Part shown: positions 5,340-12,150 of the stretch, one piece after another
Position numbering within the stretch: the stretch's first letter is position 1
Layout of the letters: each line of letters starts with the position of its first letter
From: Clostridia bacterium
GTDB lineage: Bacteria > Bacillota > Clostridia > Oscillospirales > CAG-272
Direction: 5' to 3'
Assembly: GCA_017518025.1 (NCBI GenBank)
Contig: JAFWWR010000222.1
Location: 1 to 13,241, forward strand
DNA length: 13,241 nucleotides
Translations under genes and position numbers: made by a program
The notes under the pieces: generated by a model
The model's database searches: none
What the model was told of the DNA's origin: nothing
What the model saw: the letters and a program-made list of their open reading frames with translations, nothing else

Positions 5340-7550
5340 TCAGCCGTTCATCTGCAGGAAGCAGAACCGCATGATGATGGCCGCCGCCTCGGCGCGGGTC
5401 GCGGTGGCACGGGGCTCGAACATATTGTTGCCCTTGCCGTTTACGAGTCCGGCGTTCTTTGCTCTGTAGACCGCAGTCTTCGCGTAATTGCTGATCTTCG
5501 AGTCGTCGGCGAACTTCGAGCCGCCGGAGCCGCCCGGAAGTTCGATTTCGAAGTAGTCGGCGTAACGAGTCATGATGGCGCACATCTGCTCCCGGGTGAT
5601 AAGCGCGTCGGGGCCGAATTTGGTGGCGCTGAGCCCGTTCACGACGCCGGTCTCCTTTGCCCAGGCGATATAGGGGGTGTACCACTTCCCTTTCTTCACG
5701 TCGTCGAAGGAGGAGTAATTGTACTTTGAGGTGTCGACTCCCGCCATTCTGCCCATGATGGTGACGAACATCGCCCTGCTGAGCGAGACGTTCGGGGCGA
5801 ACTGCGTGTCGGACATACCGGTGAACAGTCCCGTTCCCAGGCCGTAGCCCACGCACTCGTACGCCCAGTTCGATTCCTTCATGTCCTTTATGGCGTCGGG
5901 ATACGCTTTTGTGACCCTGACTTTGCCGTCCGAGTCCTTCTTCACCGTGTAGAGAAGGACCGTGGAGGTACTCTTGCAGGTGACCTTGACGGTGAGCAGA
6001 TGATAGCCGACGGCCAGCTCCTTTGCGTTGACGGAGCAGGAATAGGGGACCTCTTTCGTGGTCACCTTCTTCTCCGTGTCAACGGAATAGGTGACGGTTA
6101 TGTCTCCGCCCGGATACCAGGCGTAGGTAGAGAGGTCGAGGGATCCCGTGACTTCGTTGATATGGTAGACCTTAGTGTAGCCGCCCTTGTCCGTCCTGCC
6201 CATGGAATACTCCATCGCCGGGTCCGAGGTGATAAGAGAAGTATAGAGTTCCGCCAGATTCGCGTTTCCGGCGGCGGAGCCGTTATTGAACAGGCAGTAG
6301 CAGTTGCCGCTGTGGTTCGTGTTGAAATAGTTGACGCACTTGACCTGAGGATACACCATGGTGACGTAGGAGAAGAACTGCTTCATCGCCTTGAGGGCAT
6401 GGGCCTCGGTCTGGGTGCCCGCGTTGTTCTTGTAGCAGAATCCGCACTCGGAGACCATGATGGGCTTTTTGCTGCCGAAGGTGTCGACGATATGCCCTAT
6501 CTTGACTATCTCGTTTTCGTACAGTCCCCGGCAGTAGTACGCGTCGTTGCCGCTGGAGAGTTTATTCGCGGCGGAGGAGGACAGATTGCAGTAGCAGGAT
6601 ATCCCTATCCAGTCCACATATTTGTCGCCGGGGTAGAAATCCTCGGGCTTAAAGAACCAGTTTGATATGTCGTTGGGCGAGAAAACCATCGCCGCGTTGG
6701 GGGCGTATCTGTGCACGAGATCCGCTACCCGGCGGAAGGCCTTTATGTAGGTCTCCGTGTACGTCTTGCCGTTCGCAAGGTACGCGTCGGCTTTCTGCGG
6801 CAGGTCGGACCAGGTGTTGACCTCCGCGAAGAAGCGGATCATAACGTCCGCGTTGAGGCCCGCAACGTATTCGAGGTTTTCGATGATGTAGTCGTCCGCT
6901 TCGCCGTTGGCGACTTTCTGCAGATCCGCCAGGTTTTCATTGGGGGAATTCCAGGCGACGGTCAGCACGTATCTGTTTTCGGTGTCCGGGAGTTTCCAGC
7001 TGAAGCCCTCGATCGTCTCGTTGAAGAAATGGACGTAGAGGAGCAGAGCGTTATCCCGGGTCTCGTCGTATACGCCGCACATGCCGTGATACGTTCCCGC
7101 CCGGGGCTCGTTCTTCGCTTTAAGGTTCGGAATATTCGACACGGACGAGGTGGCGGCGTAGACCGTAGGCGTTACGCTGTTGTGCTCCGCGAGCATGGTC
7201 GCGGTGTTGACGGCGTCCTGATATTTCAGGGGGTCGTCGTCGGTGATCGACGCTTTTACCAATTTGAGGTATTTTTTGTAATAAACACCCGCGTCCGGGA
7301 ATTTTCCGATGGATTCGTACGCCTGCGCGGCCTTCTTCAGCGGCTCCATCAGGCGGTTGCGCTCCGTCTGATCCTTCGGGTTCGGATAAACGGCCTCAAT
7401 GGCCTTGACCGCGGAGATGATCTTCTCCGGATCGCCGGAATCCACCGCCTCTTTATACCGCGCCTGGGCGTCCCAGTAGCCGTCCGCTCCCGCGGGAACG
7501 GCGGAGACGAACAAAAGAACTGCGAATATGGCGCACAGTATCTTTTTCAT
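5340..7550 (-). CDS. Secreted GH26-like glycoside hydrolase with three SLH domains
   Basis: A 736-residue surface enzyme predicted to cut polysaccharide outside the cell. Residues 1-22 form a signal peptide (MKK, hydrophobic core, AGA). Residues 25-110 are helical and TPR-like (KAAQAYESIGKFPDAGVYYK). The middle part (about 150-450) resembles a clan-A TIM barrel of the GH26 kind: MIRFFAEVNTW with likely acid/base E243, YVDWIGISCY at 311-320, and KPIMVSECGF with likely nucleophile E368. A beta-rich linker follows (about 455-535). Three SLH domains at about 554-604, 614-667 and 679-731 should hold the enzyme on cell-wall polymer. AAAGGA precedes the ATG by about 8 bases. It sits 38 bases downstream of the XpaC-like gene and is probably co-transcribed with it. 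Exact family and substrate (mannan or another beta-glycan) are uncertain; the unusually many cysteines in an exported protein are notable. Confidence 0.85.
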   Translation of the reverse strand: MKKILCAIFAVLLFVSAVPAGADGYWDAQARYKEAVDSGDPEKIISAVKAIEAVYPNPKDQTERNRLMEPLKKAAQAYESIGKFPDAGVYYKKYLKLVKASITDDDPLKYQDAVNTATMLAEHNSVTPTVYAATSSVSNIPNLKAKNEPRAGTYHGMCGVYDETRDNALLLYVHFFNETIEGFSWKLPDTENRYVLTVAWNSPNENLADLQKVANGEADDYIIENLEYVAGLNADVMIRFFAEVNTWSDLPQKADAYLANGKTYTETYIKAFRRVADLVHRYAPNAAMVFSPNDISNWFFKPEDFYPGDKYVDWIGISCYCNLSSSAANKLSSGNDAYYCRGLYENEIVKIGHIVDTFGSKKPIMVSECGFCYKNNAGTQTEAHALKAMKQFFSYVTMVYPQVKCVNYFNTNHSGNCYCLFNNGSAAGNANLAELYTSLITSDPAMEYSMGRTDKGGYTKVYHINEVTGSLDLSTYAWYPGGDITVTYSVDTEKKVTTKEVPYSCSVNAKELAVGYHLLTVKVTCKSTSTVLLYTVKKDSDGKVRVTKAYPDAIKDMKESNWAYECVGYGLGTGLFTGMSDTQFAPNVSLSRAMFVTIMGRMAGVDTSKYNYSSFDDVKKGKWYTPYIAWAKETGVVNGLSATKFGPDALITREQMCAIMTRYADYFEIELPGGSGGSKFADDSKISNYAKTAVYRAKNAGLVNGKGNNMFEPRATATRAEAAAIIMRFCFLQMNG

Positions 7551-7588
7551 TTTTCAGTTCCTTTCTCGATCAGTGACCGACGGGATCG

Positions 7589-8767
7589 TCATTCGTCCTC
7601 TTTCCGGGCGGCGGCCGCTCCGGAAGACGGTCCGAAATCCCTCTCTCCCGTGAGTCCGTCTTTTTTCATCATGGTCTCCAGAACGTCGATGTCGCTTGAG
7701 ATGTCGATGGAATCGGCGGCGAAAAGCCGGTCGGTCTGCCGCACAAAGCCGTCCACCAGGGTGTCGAGGATGTTCTCGATACCGTCTTTCGACGCCTTGA
7801 CGTTTTCTCCCGCCTCGCCTATCTTCTCCATTTTTGCGTAGGATTCGAGAAGCTTCAGCGTGGTCGGCAGGTAGTAGTTCATAAACGTCCGGATGGTGTT
7901 CTTCTTCTCCGGGTGCTGTTTCACGTAGTCGAATATGATCCTGGTCTGCTGCTCGATCCTGTCGATCTTGCCGGACACTTCGGGGTCCGCGATCTCGTTG
8001 TTGAGCTGACGGATCCTGAGGATTATGTCGGAATACTCGTCTATCCCCGCGGGGTTCTTGTCGATACCGCCGAAGTAGCCCTTGTTCTTTCTGTATTCCT
8101 CCGCCGCCTCGGGGGTGCGGAAGAACATCATATAACGCTCGTCGACGTAGGCGCGGGGGCCGAACTCGCCGTCCAGCGCCATCCTTTTCAGATCCTTTAC
8201 GACCTTTCTCTCTTTTTCGCCGAGTCCGTATGCGAGAGTCTGGATGCTGCAGCAGTCGGAATCCCCGATCCATTCAAGGTAACGGTTGTATCTCTTCCTC
8301 CTGCCGCGGAAGAACAGATTTGCAAGGAATCCGGCGATGCTGACTCCGGCAAACGAGGCAAGCGCCACGAAAGAGGCGGGCGAAGGATCCTGAGCCGCTT
8401 TTATGATCCCGCCGAGCGTCGCCAGGGCGAAAAGGGCGAAGATCACTATGGAAATGACCTCCATGAAGGTGATTTTTTTCTTTTTCACGCTCGTTTTCTT
8501 CGGCTCTTCCGTCCCCGCGGCAGCTTCCCCGTCCGTCTTGTCGGTGAAGGTGGCGTATATCGTGCCGTTTCCCTGTCCTTCCCGGCGGAAAGTGCGGAAC
8601 GGGTCGCCGTTTTTGAAATCCTTGCCGATGTTTTTCAGGTCCTCGAGCGTATAGGGCAGCTTAACCTGGCTCAGGACCGCCAACACGACGAAAAGCGGCG
8701 GGAAAAATATGCTGCATAACAGAAGCCATCTGGGGATGAACAGTTTTTTGTACGGTCTGTTGTTCAA
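7589..8767 (-). CDS. XpaC-family (5-bromo-4-chloroindolyl phosphate hydrolysis) membrane protein
   Basis: A 392-residue protein with three likely membrane segments (about 14-33, 101-124 and 132-153), a basic stretch RRKRYNRY after the third, and a large cytoplasmic helical part. The segment 290-372, with TFMNYYLPTTLKLLESYAKM and DISSDIDVLETMMKKDGL, is the signature of the XpaC/Halogen_Hydrol family, whose named member was found through hydrolysis of a chromogenic phosphate; its true role is unknown. I chose the TTG at 8767 because AGGAG (8775-8779) lies exactly 7 bases upstream. The longer open frame to 8821 would start at a TTG inside an inverted repeat and add 18 proline/arginine-rich residues. 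Its C-terminus ends 38 bases ahead of the glycoside hydrolase gene. B. subtilis XpaC is linked with a TelA-like gene, which is absent here. No promoter is clear upstream. Confidence 0.85.
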   Translation of the reverse strand: MNNRPYKKLFIPRWLLLCSIFFPPLFVVLAVLSQVKLPYTLEDLKNIGKDFKNGDPFRTFRREGQGNGTIYATFTDKTDGEAAAGTEEPKKTSVKKKKITFMEVISIVIFALFALATLGGIIKAAQDPSPASFVALASFAGVSIAGFLANLFFRGRRKRYNRYLEWIGDSDCCSIQTLAYGLGEKERKVVKDLKRMALDGEFGPRAYVDERYMMFFRTPEAAEEYRKNKGYFGGIDKNPAGIDEYSDIILRIRQLNNEIADPEVSGKIDRIEQQTRIIFDYVKQHPEKKNTIRTFMNYYLPTTLKLLESYAKMEKIGEAGENVKASKDGIENILDTLVDGFVRQTDRLFAADSIDISSDIDVLETMMKKDGLTGERDFGPSSGAAAARKEDE

Positions 8768-8817
8768 GTCGAGTCTCCTCTCCGGGCCCGGGCCGGGACA
8801 TCCGGTCCGGTTTATTA

Positions 8818-8850
8818 TCAACGCCGATATCGTCAGAATATCGGCGTTGA
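8818..8850. repeat. 13-bp perfect inverted repeat between two genes
   Basis: TCAACGCCGATAT (8818-8830) and its perfect inverted copy (8838-8850) flank a 7-base loop. It stands 20 bases downstream of the TIM-barrel gene stop and upstream of the XpaC-like start. On the minus strand only TAATAA follows the stem, so it is at best a weak terminator or attenuator between the two genes; an operator is the alternative. Confidence 0.6.
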
Positions 8851-8869
8851 CTCTCTATAACGGGTGATC

Positions 8870-9592
8870 TCAGTCGAGAGATTTGAGATAATCGATGCAG
8901 CGGCGGGTCTCCTCGATGCCGGTGGGATCGCATCCTTCGCTCTCGACAACGATGTCGAGGCCCATCTCTATGGCTTTCGCTCTCACGGCGGCGACGGGAG
9001 CGGTCCCCTCGCCGAGAGCGAGGCCGTGTCCGTCGGCGGTGCCGTCCTTCAGGTGGATCATTTTCACTCTGTCGCCGAGTCTCTCAAGCTCCGCCACGGG
9101 GTCGCACTTTGCGACGTAAGCCCAGTACGTGTCGATCTCAAAGAACAGGTTCGTTCTGTTCTGGAGCTCGTGATGGATGTGGTGTCCCTCGGGGGTGGGT
9201 TCGAATTCGTAAGCGTGGTTGTGATAGCCCAGCTCGATGCCGGCCGCCGCGAGCTTCGGCTGCGCCTCGTTGACGACCTCGATGAATCTGTCAACCTCCG
9301 CCTTGTTCCCGAGAGGCGCTCCCGGGATCACGTATCTTGTGTTGCCCAGTTCGGTATGGTATTTGATAGTCTCCTCGATATTCTCGGGGAGAACGCCCTC
9401 CCAGCTGCTGTGGGTGCCGACCACGCGGAGGCCGTATCTGTCGAGCATTCCGCGGACTTCCGCCGCGCCGTGCCCGAAGAATCCGGCAAATTCCACGGTC
9501 TTGTAGCCCATTTCGGCGACTGCCTTCAGAGCGCCCTCAAGATCCTGTTCCGTAATGTCGCGAAGACTGTACATCTGTATTCCGTATTCCAT
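8870..9592 (-). CDS. Sugar phosphate isomerase/epimerase (xylose isomerase-like TIM barrel)
   Basis: A 240-residue cytoplasmic protein of the AP-endonuclease-2/xylose-isomerase-like superfamily, which includes IolE, hydroxypyruvate isomerase and ketose 3-epimerases. Strand-end motifs appear in the expected order: KTVEFAGFF (31-39), VVGTHSSW (57-64), GYHNHAYEF (122-130), FEIDTYWA (151-158), MIHLKDG (178-184) and IVVESEG (214-220). Likely metal or substrate residues are H124, H126, E152, D154, H180 and E217. It is somewhat shorter than the usual 260-290 residues. The ATG at 9592 has GAAAGG about 8 bases upstream and a separate near-consensus promoter. Such proteins often work with Gfo/Idh/MocA oxidoreductases, one of which is encoded at 3731-4795. 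The exact reaction cannot be assigned. Confidence 0.9.
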   Translation of the reverse strand: MEYGIQMYSLRDITEQDLEGALKAVAEMGYKTVEFAGFFGHGAAEVRGMLDRYGLRVVGTHSSWEGVLPENIEETIKYHTELGNTRYVIPGAPLGNKAEVDRFIEVVNEAQPKLAAAGIELGYHNHAYEFEPTPEGHHIHHELQNRTNLFFEIDTYWAYVAKCDPVAELERLGDRVKMIHLKDGTADGHGLALGEGTAPVAAVRAKAIEMGLDIVVESEGCDPTGIEETRRCIDYLKSLD

Positions 9593-9615
9593 GTTTTTTT
9601 CCTTTCGACGTAAGA

Positions 9616-9660
9616 ATTTTTTTCAAATGATATTATATACAATCCGCGTATTTTTTTCAA
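9616..9660. repeat. Pair of 11-bp direct repeats around a promoter
   Basis: ATTTTTTTCAA occurs at 9616-9626 and again at 9650-9660, 34 bases apart (about three helical turns). One copy contains the -35 box of the TIM-barrel gene and the other lies just past its expected transcription start. They may be binding sites for a regulator, or simply A/T-rich promoter DNA. Confidence 0.35.
9632..9660 (-). promoter_or_regulatory. Sigma-A promoter of the TIM-barrel isomerase gene
   Basis: On the minus strand TTGAAA (9660-9655) and a consensus TATAAT (9637-9632) are spaced by 17 bases. The -35 box overlaps the stop codon of the preceding gene (9657-9659), so this gene can be expressed independently of the unit upstream. 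Confidence 0.8.
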
Positions 9661-10457
9661 GTGTTCGGCGGAATTTTTCTGCCCCTCGGGGCCTTTTTCT
9701 CCTTCGCGTCCGCGCGGGTGTAGATCACCGGCCGTCTGCCCTCTCCGGAGTCGGCAATGGCGCCGGCGAGACACAGCACCTTCAGTGCGCTCCAAAGAGC
9801 GCGTCCCCGGAGTCCGGTGAGTCTCGAGAACTCCGCGCGGGTGAAGGATCCCGCGGGGATCTTTTCGAGGAAGAGAGAGACGTCCACCCCCGGAGAATAT
9901 TCCTCGATACCGACGAGCTCCGTGGGGATCGTCTGGAGCTTTTCCGCTCCTTTTTTGCGGTCGCGGCTCCAGCCGTTCAGCAGCCGGTATTCGTCCGCCT
10001 TGAGATAGACCGCCGTGACGGAAAGATTTTCGTCCGTCAAGTAATCGGAAATATACAAAAGCTCGGAGAGGAGTCTGAATCCGTTTTCCTTTTTGGGCGA
10101 TCTTTTTCCCTCGGAAACAGAGCCGTCAGCGGGATCCACCCACACGATCCGCTTTTCGGTGATCACCGGAAACACGATCCTGACCCGGCACTCCGGCAGA
10201 AAGGCGGCGAGCTTGCGCCCCATGGTGCGCAGCCCGGTGGTCTGCACCTCCGTTATGAGGTCGCCGCGCTTCACGTCGCAGACGAAGCCGCCGAAGGGGA
10301 CCTCGTGGAACGACGTATCGGGCTCGAAAAACGTTTTCAAAATCAAATGCAGCTTTTTCTCCTTATACGTCCCGATGTTGTACCTTTCGTGTCCGTCGGA
10401 TACTACCTCGCGGCATATACGAGAAAAAGCTGCATTCAGAAGTTCGATATTATTCAA
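9657..10457 (-). CDS. Uncharacterised protein: putative PD-(D/E)xK nuclease fold plus winged helix
   Basis: A 266-residue protein I cannot name. Residues 28-75 read like the core of the PD-(D/E)xK fold: a helix GTYKEKKLHLILKTFF with E33, strands leading to D61 in GGFVCDVKRGD, and then LITEVQTTGL with E70 and Q72, that is, D-x8-E-x-Q. The ExQ form replaces the usual ExK, a variant known from some members of the superfamily. The following strands (RVRIVFPVITEKRIVWVDP, 91-109) fit a conserved domain. The C-terminal part (about 205-248, FTRAEFSRLTGLRGRALWSA, ending in VIYTRA) looks like a winged helix, followed by a basic tail. The start is a TTG with GGAG 7 bases upstream. It lies 18 bases after a BlaI-type repressor gene and is probably in its operon. 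Nuclease activity is inference; the ends of the fold were judged by eye. Confidence 0.6.
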   Translation of the reverse strand: MNNIELLNAAFSRICREVVSDGHERYNIGTYKEKKLHLILKTFFEPDTSFHEVPFGGFVCDVKRGDLITEVQTTGLRTMGRKLAAFLPECRVRIVFPVITEKRIVWVDPADGSVSEGKRSPKKENGFRLLSELLYISDYLTDENLSVTAVYLKADEYRLLNGWSRDRKKGAEKLQTIPTELVGIEEYSPGVDVSLFLEKIPAGSFTRAEFSRLTGLRGRALWSALKVLCLAGAIADSGEGRRPVIYTRADAKEKKAPRGRKIPPNT

Positions 10458-10475
10458 CCTGCGTCTCCGGTATTA

Positions 10476-10907
10476 TCAATACCTGCTCTTGAGCCAGTCG
10501 AGAAGAGCGTCGATGTCTTCGTCGCCGAGACTCTTGTCCTCGTAAAGAGAATTGAGGATCGACACGAAGGAATTACCGTGGTATCTCTCAATGAAGTTCT
10601 CCGTCACAAGGCGGACGTAAGTTTTCTTGTCGGCTACGGGCAGATAGTAGCGCTCCTTGCCGTTCTTGAAGGAAGTGATAAAGCCCCTGTCCTCAAGACG
10701 GACGAGGAAAGAGATAAGAGTGGGCGCTTTCCAGCCCTTCTTATGTCCTATCTTCTGCATGAGATATGAGGTTGTGAGCGGGGGCTCGCCGTCCCAGATC
10801 GCCGCCATCACGTCGTATTCCGCCTCGGGAAGACGTACGGAATAGTCCACCGGCGCCGCTTTTTCGAGAAGTTCCGCCATTACCTGGCTGATATTTTCGA
10901 CACTCAT
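10476..10907 (-). CDS. BlaI/MecI/CopY-family transcriptional repressor
   Basis: A 143-residue cytoplasmic DNA-binding repressor. After an N-terminal extension of about 20 residues not usual in the family, LPEAEYDVMAAIWDGEPPLT (26-45) opens the winged helix, the recognition helix lies near WKAPTLISFLVRLEDRGFIT (59-78), and the wing is KERYYLPV (84-91). The C-terminal helices (FIERYHGNSFVSILNSLYED) match the dimerisation region. The ATG at 10907 has GGAG 7 bases upstream. In the beta-lactam systems, relatives are inactivated by a BlaR1/MecR1 membrane sensor-protease; none is encoded nearby, so the signal is unknown here. A BlaI-like palindrome on its own -10 box suggests autorepression. The nuclease-like gene follows after 18 bases. 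Confidence 0.9.
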   Translation of the reverse strand: MSVENISQVMAELLEKAAPVDYSVRLPEAEYDVMAAIWDGEPPLTTSYLMQKIGHKKGWKAPTLISFLVRLEDRGFITSFKNGKERYYLPVADKKTYVRLVTENFIERYHGNSFVSILNSLYEDKSLGDEDIDALLDWLKSRY

Positions 10908-10960
10908 CTTTATTCTCCGATATTTTTAGGCAAGATACCTTTTTTTCGTCAGCGGAAATT

Positions 10961-10989
10961 ATTATACATATGTCTAATTGATTTGTCAA
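10961..10989 (-). promoter_or_regulatory. Consensus sigma-A promoter of the BlaI-like/nuclease-like unit
   Basis: On the minus strand a perfect TTGACA (10989-10984) and a perfect TATAAT (10966-10961) are spaced by 17 bases. Such a strong promoter suits a gene kept off by a repressor. The start should lie near 10954, about 46 bases ahead of the ATG. Confidence 0.88.
10965..10974. promoter_or_regulatory. BlaI-type operator overlapping the -10 box
   Basis: TACATATGTC matches the BlaI/MecI core TACAnnTGTA at all but one of its fixed bases. Wider arms TTAGACAT and ATGTATAA (minus strand, 10977-10962) are inverted copies at 7 of 8 positions. It overlaps the -10 region, where a bound dimer would block RNA polymerase. 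The consensus is established knowledge; binding is inferred. Confidence 0.6.
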
Positions 10990-11007
10990 GGGAATATCGA
11001 AAAATTC

Positions 11008-11022
11008 TTCAAAAATTTTGAA
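11008..11022. promoter_or_regulatory. A/T-rich palindrome between divergent promoters
   Basis: TTCAAAAATTTTGAA is a perfect 7-bp inverted repeat around one central base. It lies between the two divergent promoters, 33 bases ahead of the -35 box of the ROK-like gene. ROK regulators such as NagC bind A/T-rich palindromes, so it is a candidate operator; chance symmetry in A/T-rich DNA is possible. Confidence 0.3.
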
Positions 11023-11055
11023 ACTTTTTTTCTTTTCGCCTTTTTGAGCGGTCTA

Positions 11056-11084
11056 TTGACAAAAGAAGCGGCTGATTATACAAT
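11056..11084 (+). promoter_or_regulatory. Sigma-A promoter of the ROK-like/manA unit
   Basis: TTGACA (11056-11061) and TACAAT (11079-11084) are spaced by 17 bases. The start near 11091 gives a very short leader, with GGGAGG (11094-11099) almost at the 5' end of the mRNA. Confidence 0.75.
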
Positions 11085-11106
11085 AAAAATGAAGGGAGGC
11101 GACGGT

Positions 11107-12039
11107 ATGAGATCGGGCGTCTGTTTGAGCGCGGAAACTGTTAAAAGAATATTTGACTCCGTCGCCTGTTCCGGCCCTTTGACAAGACGGGAACTGTGCG
11201 ACTCCCTCTCCCTCTCGAAGCCCGCCGTCTGCCGCGCCTCGGAGATACTCGAGGAGGCGGGCGCCGTCGTTTCAATGAAGGTCGACCCCGTCTATCCGGG
11301 AAGACCTGCGGAGCTGCTGGCGCCCTCCCGCGACGTTCTGCTCGGCGTTCTCGATCTCTCCGGGGAGGCGCCGACGTTCGATATATTCGACCTGCGGCTG
11401 AAGTACGTCGCAAAATACCGCATGAGAGCGCCGAAGCTGGAGACTTACCGCCGGCGGCTGGATGATTTTCTCGCCGACAGGGTCTCTGCGCTGAACGGCG
11501 CGTTCCCGGATTCTTATTTCGGCGCGGTCTCGGTCCTGACCGGATGCGGGGAGGACGGCGAGCCACACGCAGGACCGCCGATACAGGGGCTGTGCGGCGA
11601 CCGGATCACGGACACGGTCGGAAACCGGCTAAACGTGCGTACCGTGGTATCAAGGACCTACGCCGCCGCGTCGATCCGCCGTCTTCTTGAGGACGCGGGA
11701 GCCCTTTCCGGGCTGTCGCTGTGCTGCCACGCGGGAGCGGACGACGTTTTCTGCGTTTTGTTCCGGGACGGAGAGCCCGTCCGGGGAACGGGGACGCCGC
11801 GGCCCATCCTTTCGGCAAGAGGCACTTCCCTGTCCCGGGTGCTGTCCGTGTGCTCCACGGCGCGGGAGTTGTGCCGGGAGATCGCAAGGCCGCTCCTTAA
11901 CGCTCTCCTCATGACCGGGGCGGACAATCTGCTCCTTGACGCGGATATTTACACCTACGGCGCCGATCTGACAACGACGATGAAAAAAGCGCTGACGGAG
12001 GATCTCGGCTTCCCCGCCGACGGCCTTCCGGGAGTATAG
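11107..12039 (+). CDS. Degenerate ROK-like transcriptional regulator (winged helix plus ROK-type domain)
   Basis: A 310-residue protein. Residues 8-58 form a winged helix of the MarR-like type used by ROK repressors (GPLTRRELCDSLSLSKPAVC, then a wing), with YPGRPAELL (63-71) as the usual link. The remainder follows the order of a ROK sugar-kinase-like domain (LLGVLDLSG near 78-86; RTVVSRTYAAASIRRLL near 178-194; FCVLFRDGEPVRGTGT near 215-230). The ND(N)-type motif, the ExGH zinc/sugar motif and the CxCGxxGC zinc loop are absent, so zinc binding and a normal sugar site are unlikely. The ATG at 11107 has GGGAGG 7 bases upstream; an open frame reaching back to 10978 would include the promoter and is rejected. 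The stop is TAG, and coding-like sequence continues in the same frame. manA follows, so control of hexose metabolism is a fair inference. Confidence 0.75.
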   Translation: MRSGVCLSAETVKRIFDSVACSGPLTRRELCDSLSLSKPAVCRASEILEEAGAVVSMKVDPVYPGRPAELLAPSRDVLLGVLDLSGEAPTFDIFDLRLKYVAKYRMRAPKLETYRRRLDDFLADRVSALNGAFPDSYFGAVSVLTGCGEDGEPHAGPPIQGLCGDRITDTVGNRLNVRTVVSRTYAAASIRRLLEDAGALSGLSLCCHAGADDVFCVLFRDGEPVRGTGTPRPILSARGTSLSRVLSVCSTARELCREIARPLLNALLMTGADNLLLDADIYTYGADLTTTMKKALTEDLGFPADGLPGV

Positions 12040-12147
12040 GCGAGGCGTCACGTGAGAAAAGACGTGCTGACCGCCGCCGCGACGGACGCGAGGGACGCGT
12101 ATATCCGCGGGCTCATCGGGCGTGAGATGAGGATGAATTCGAGGTGA
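12040..12147 (+). other. In-frame coding-like extension after the TAG of the ROK-like gene
   Basis: After the amber codon at 12037-12039 the same frame stays open for 35 codons to a TGA at 12145-12147, only 3 bases before the manA ATG. By my count 29 of the 35 codons end in G or C, like the genes around it. Reading through would give a 346-codon gene whose stop overlaps the manA ribosome binding site, the usual tight operon arrangement. Alternatively a GTG at 12052 could begin a 31-residue peptide (preceded by GAGG), or the stretch may be a plain spacer. Confidence 0.4.
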
Positions 12148-12150
12148 AAA

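Noticed and set aside
6711..7841. Plus-strand open frame of 376 codons, and a similar one at 6000-6665
   Set aside because: Both are antisense to the glycoside hydrolase, which has a signal peptide, catalytic motifs and SLH domains; the antisense products are Val/Arg/Gly-rich and lack motifs.
9555..10769. Plus-strand open frame of 404 codons
   Set aside because: It lies antisense to the nuclease-like, BlaI-like and part of the TIM-barrel genes, all of which have ribosome binding sites and recognisable motifs; its translation is arginine-rich and low in recognisable structure, as expected for a shadow in G/C-rich DNA.
10978..11106. N-terminal extension of the ROK-like protein from an upstream ATG
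   Set aside because: The extra 43 codons would cover the -35/-10 boxes and the ribosome binding site; the ATG at 11107 has an ideal GGGAGG.
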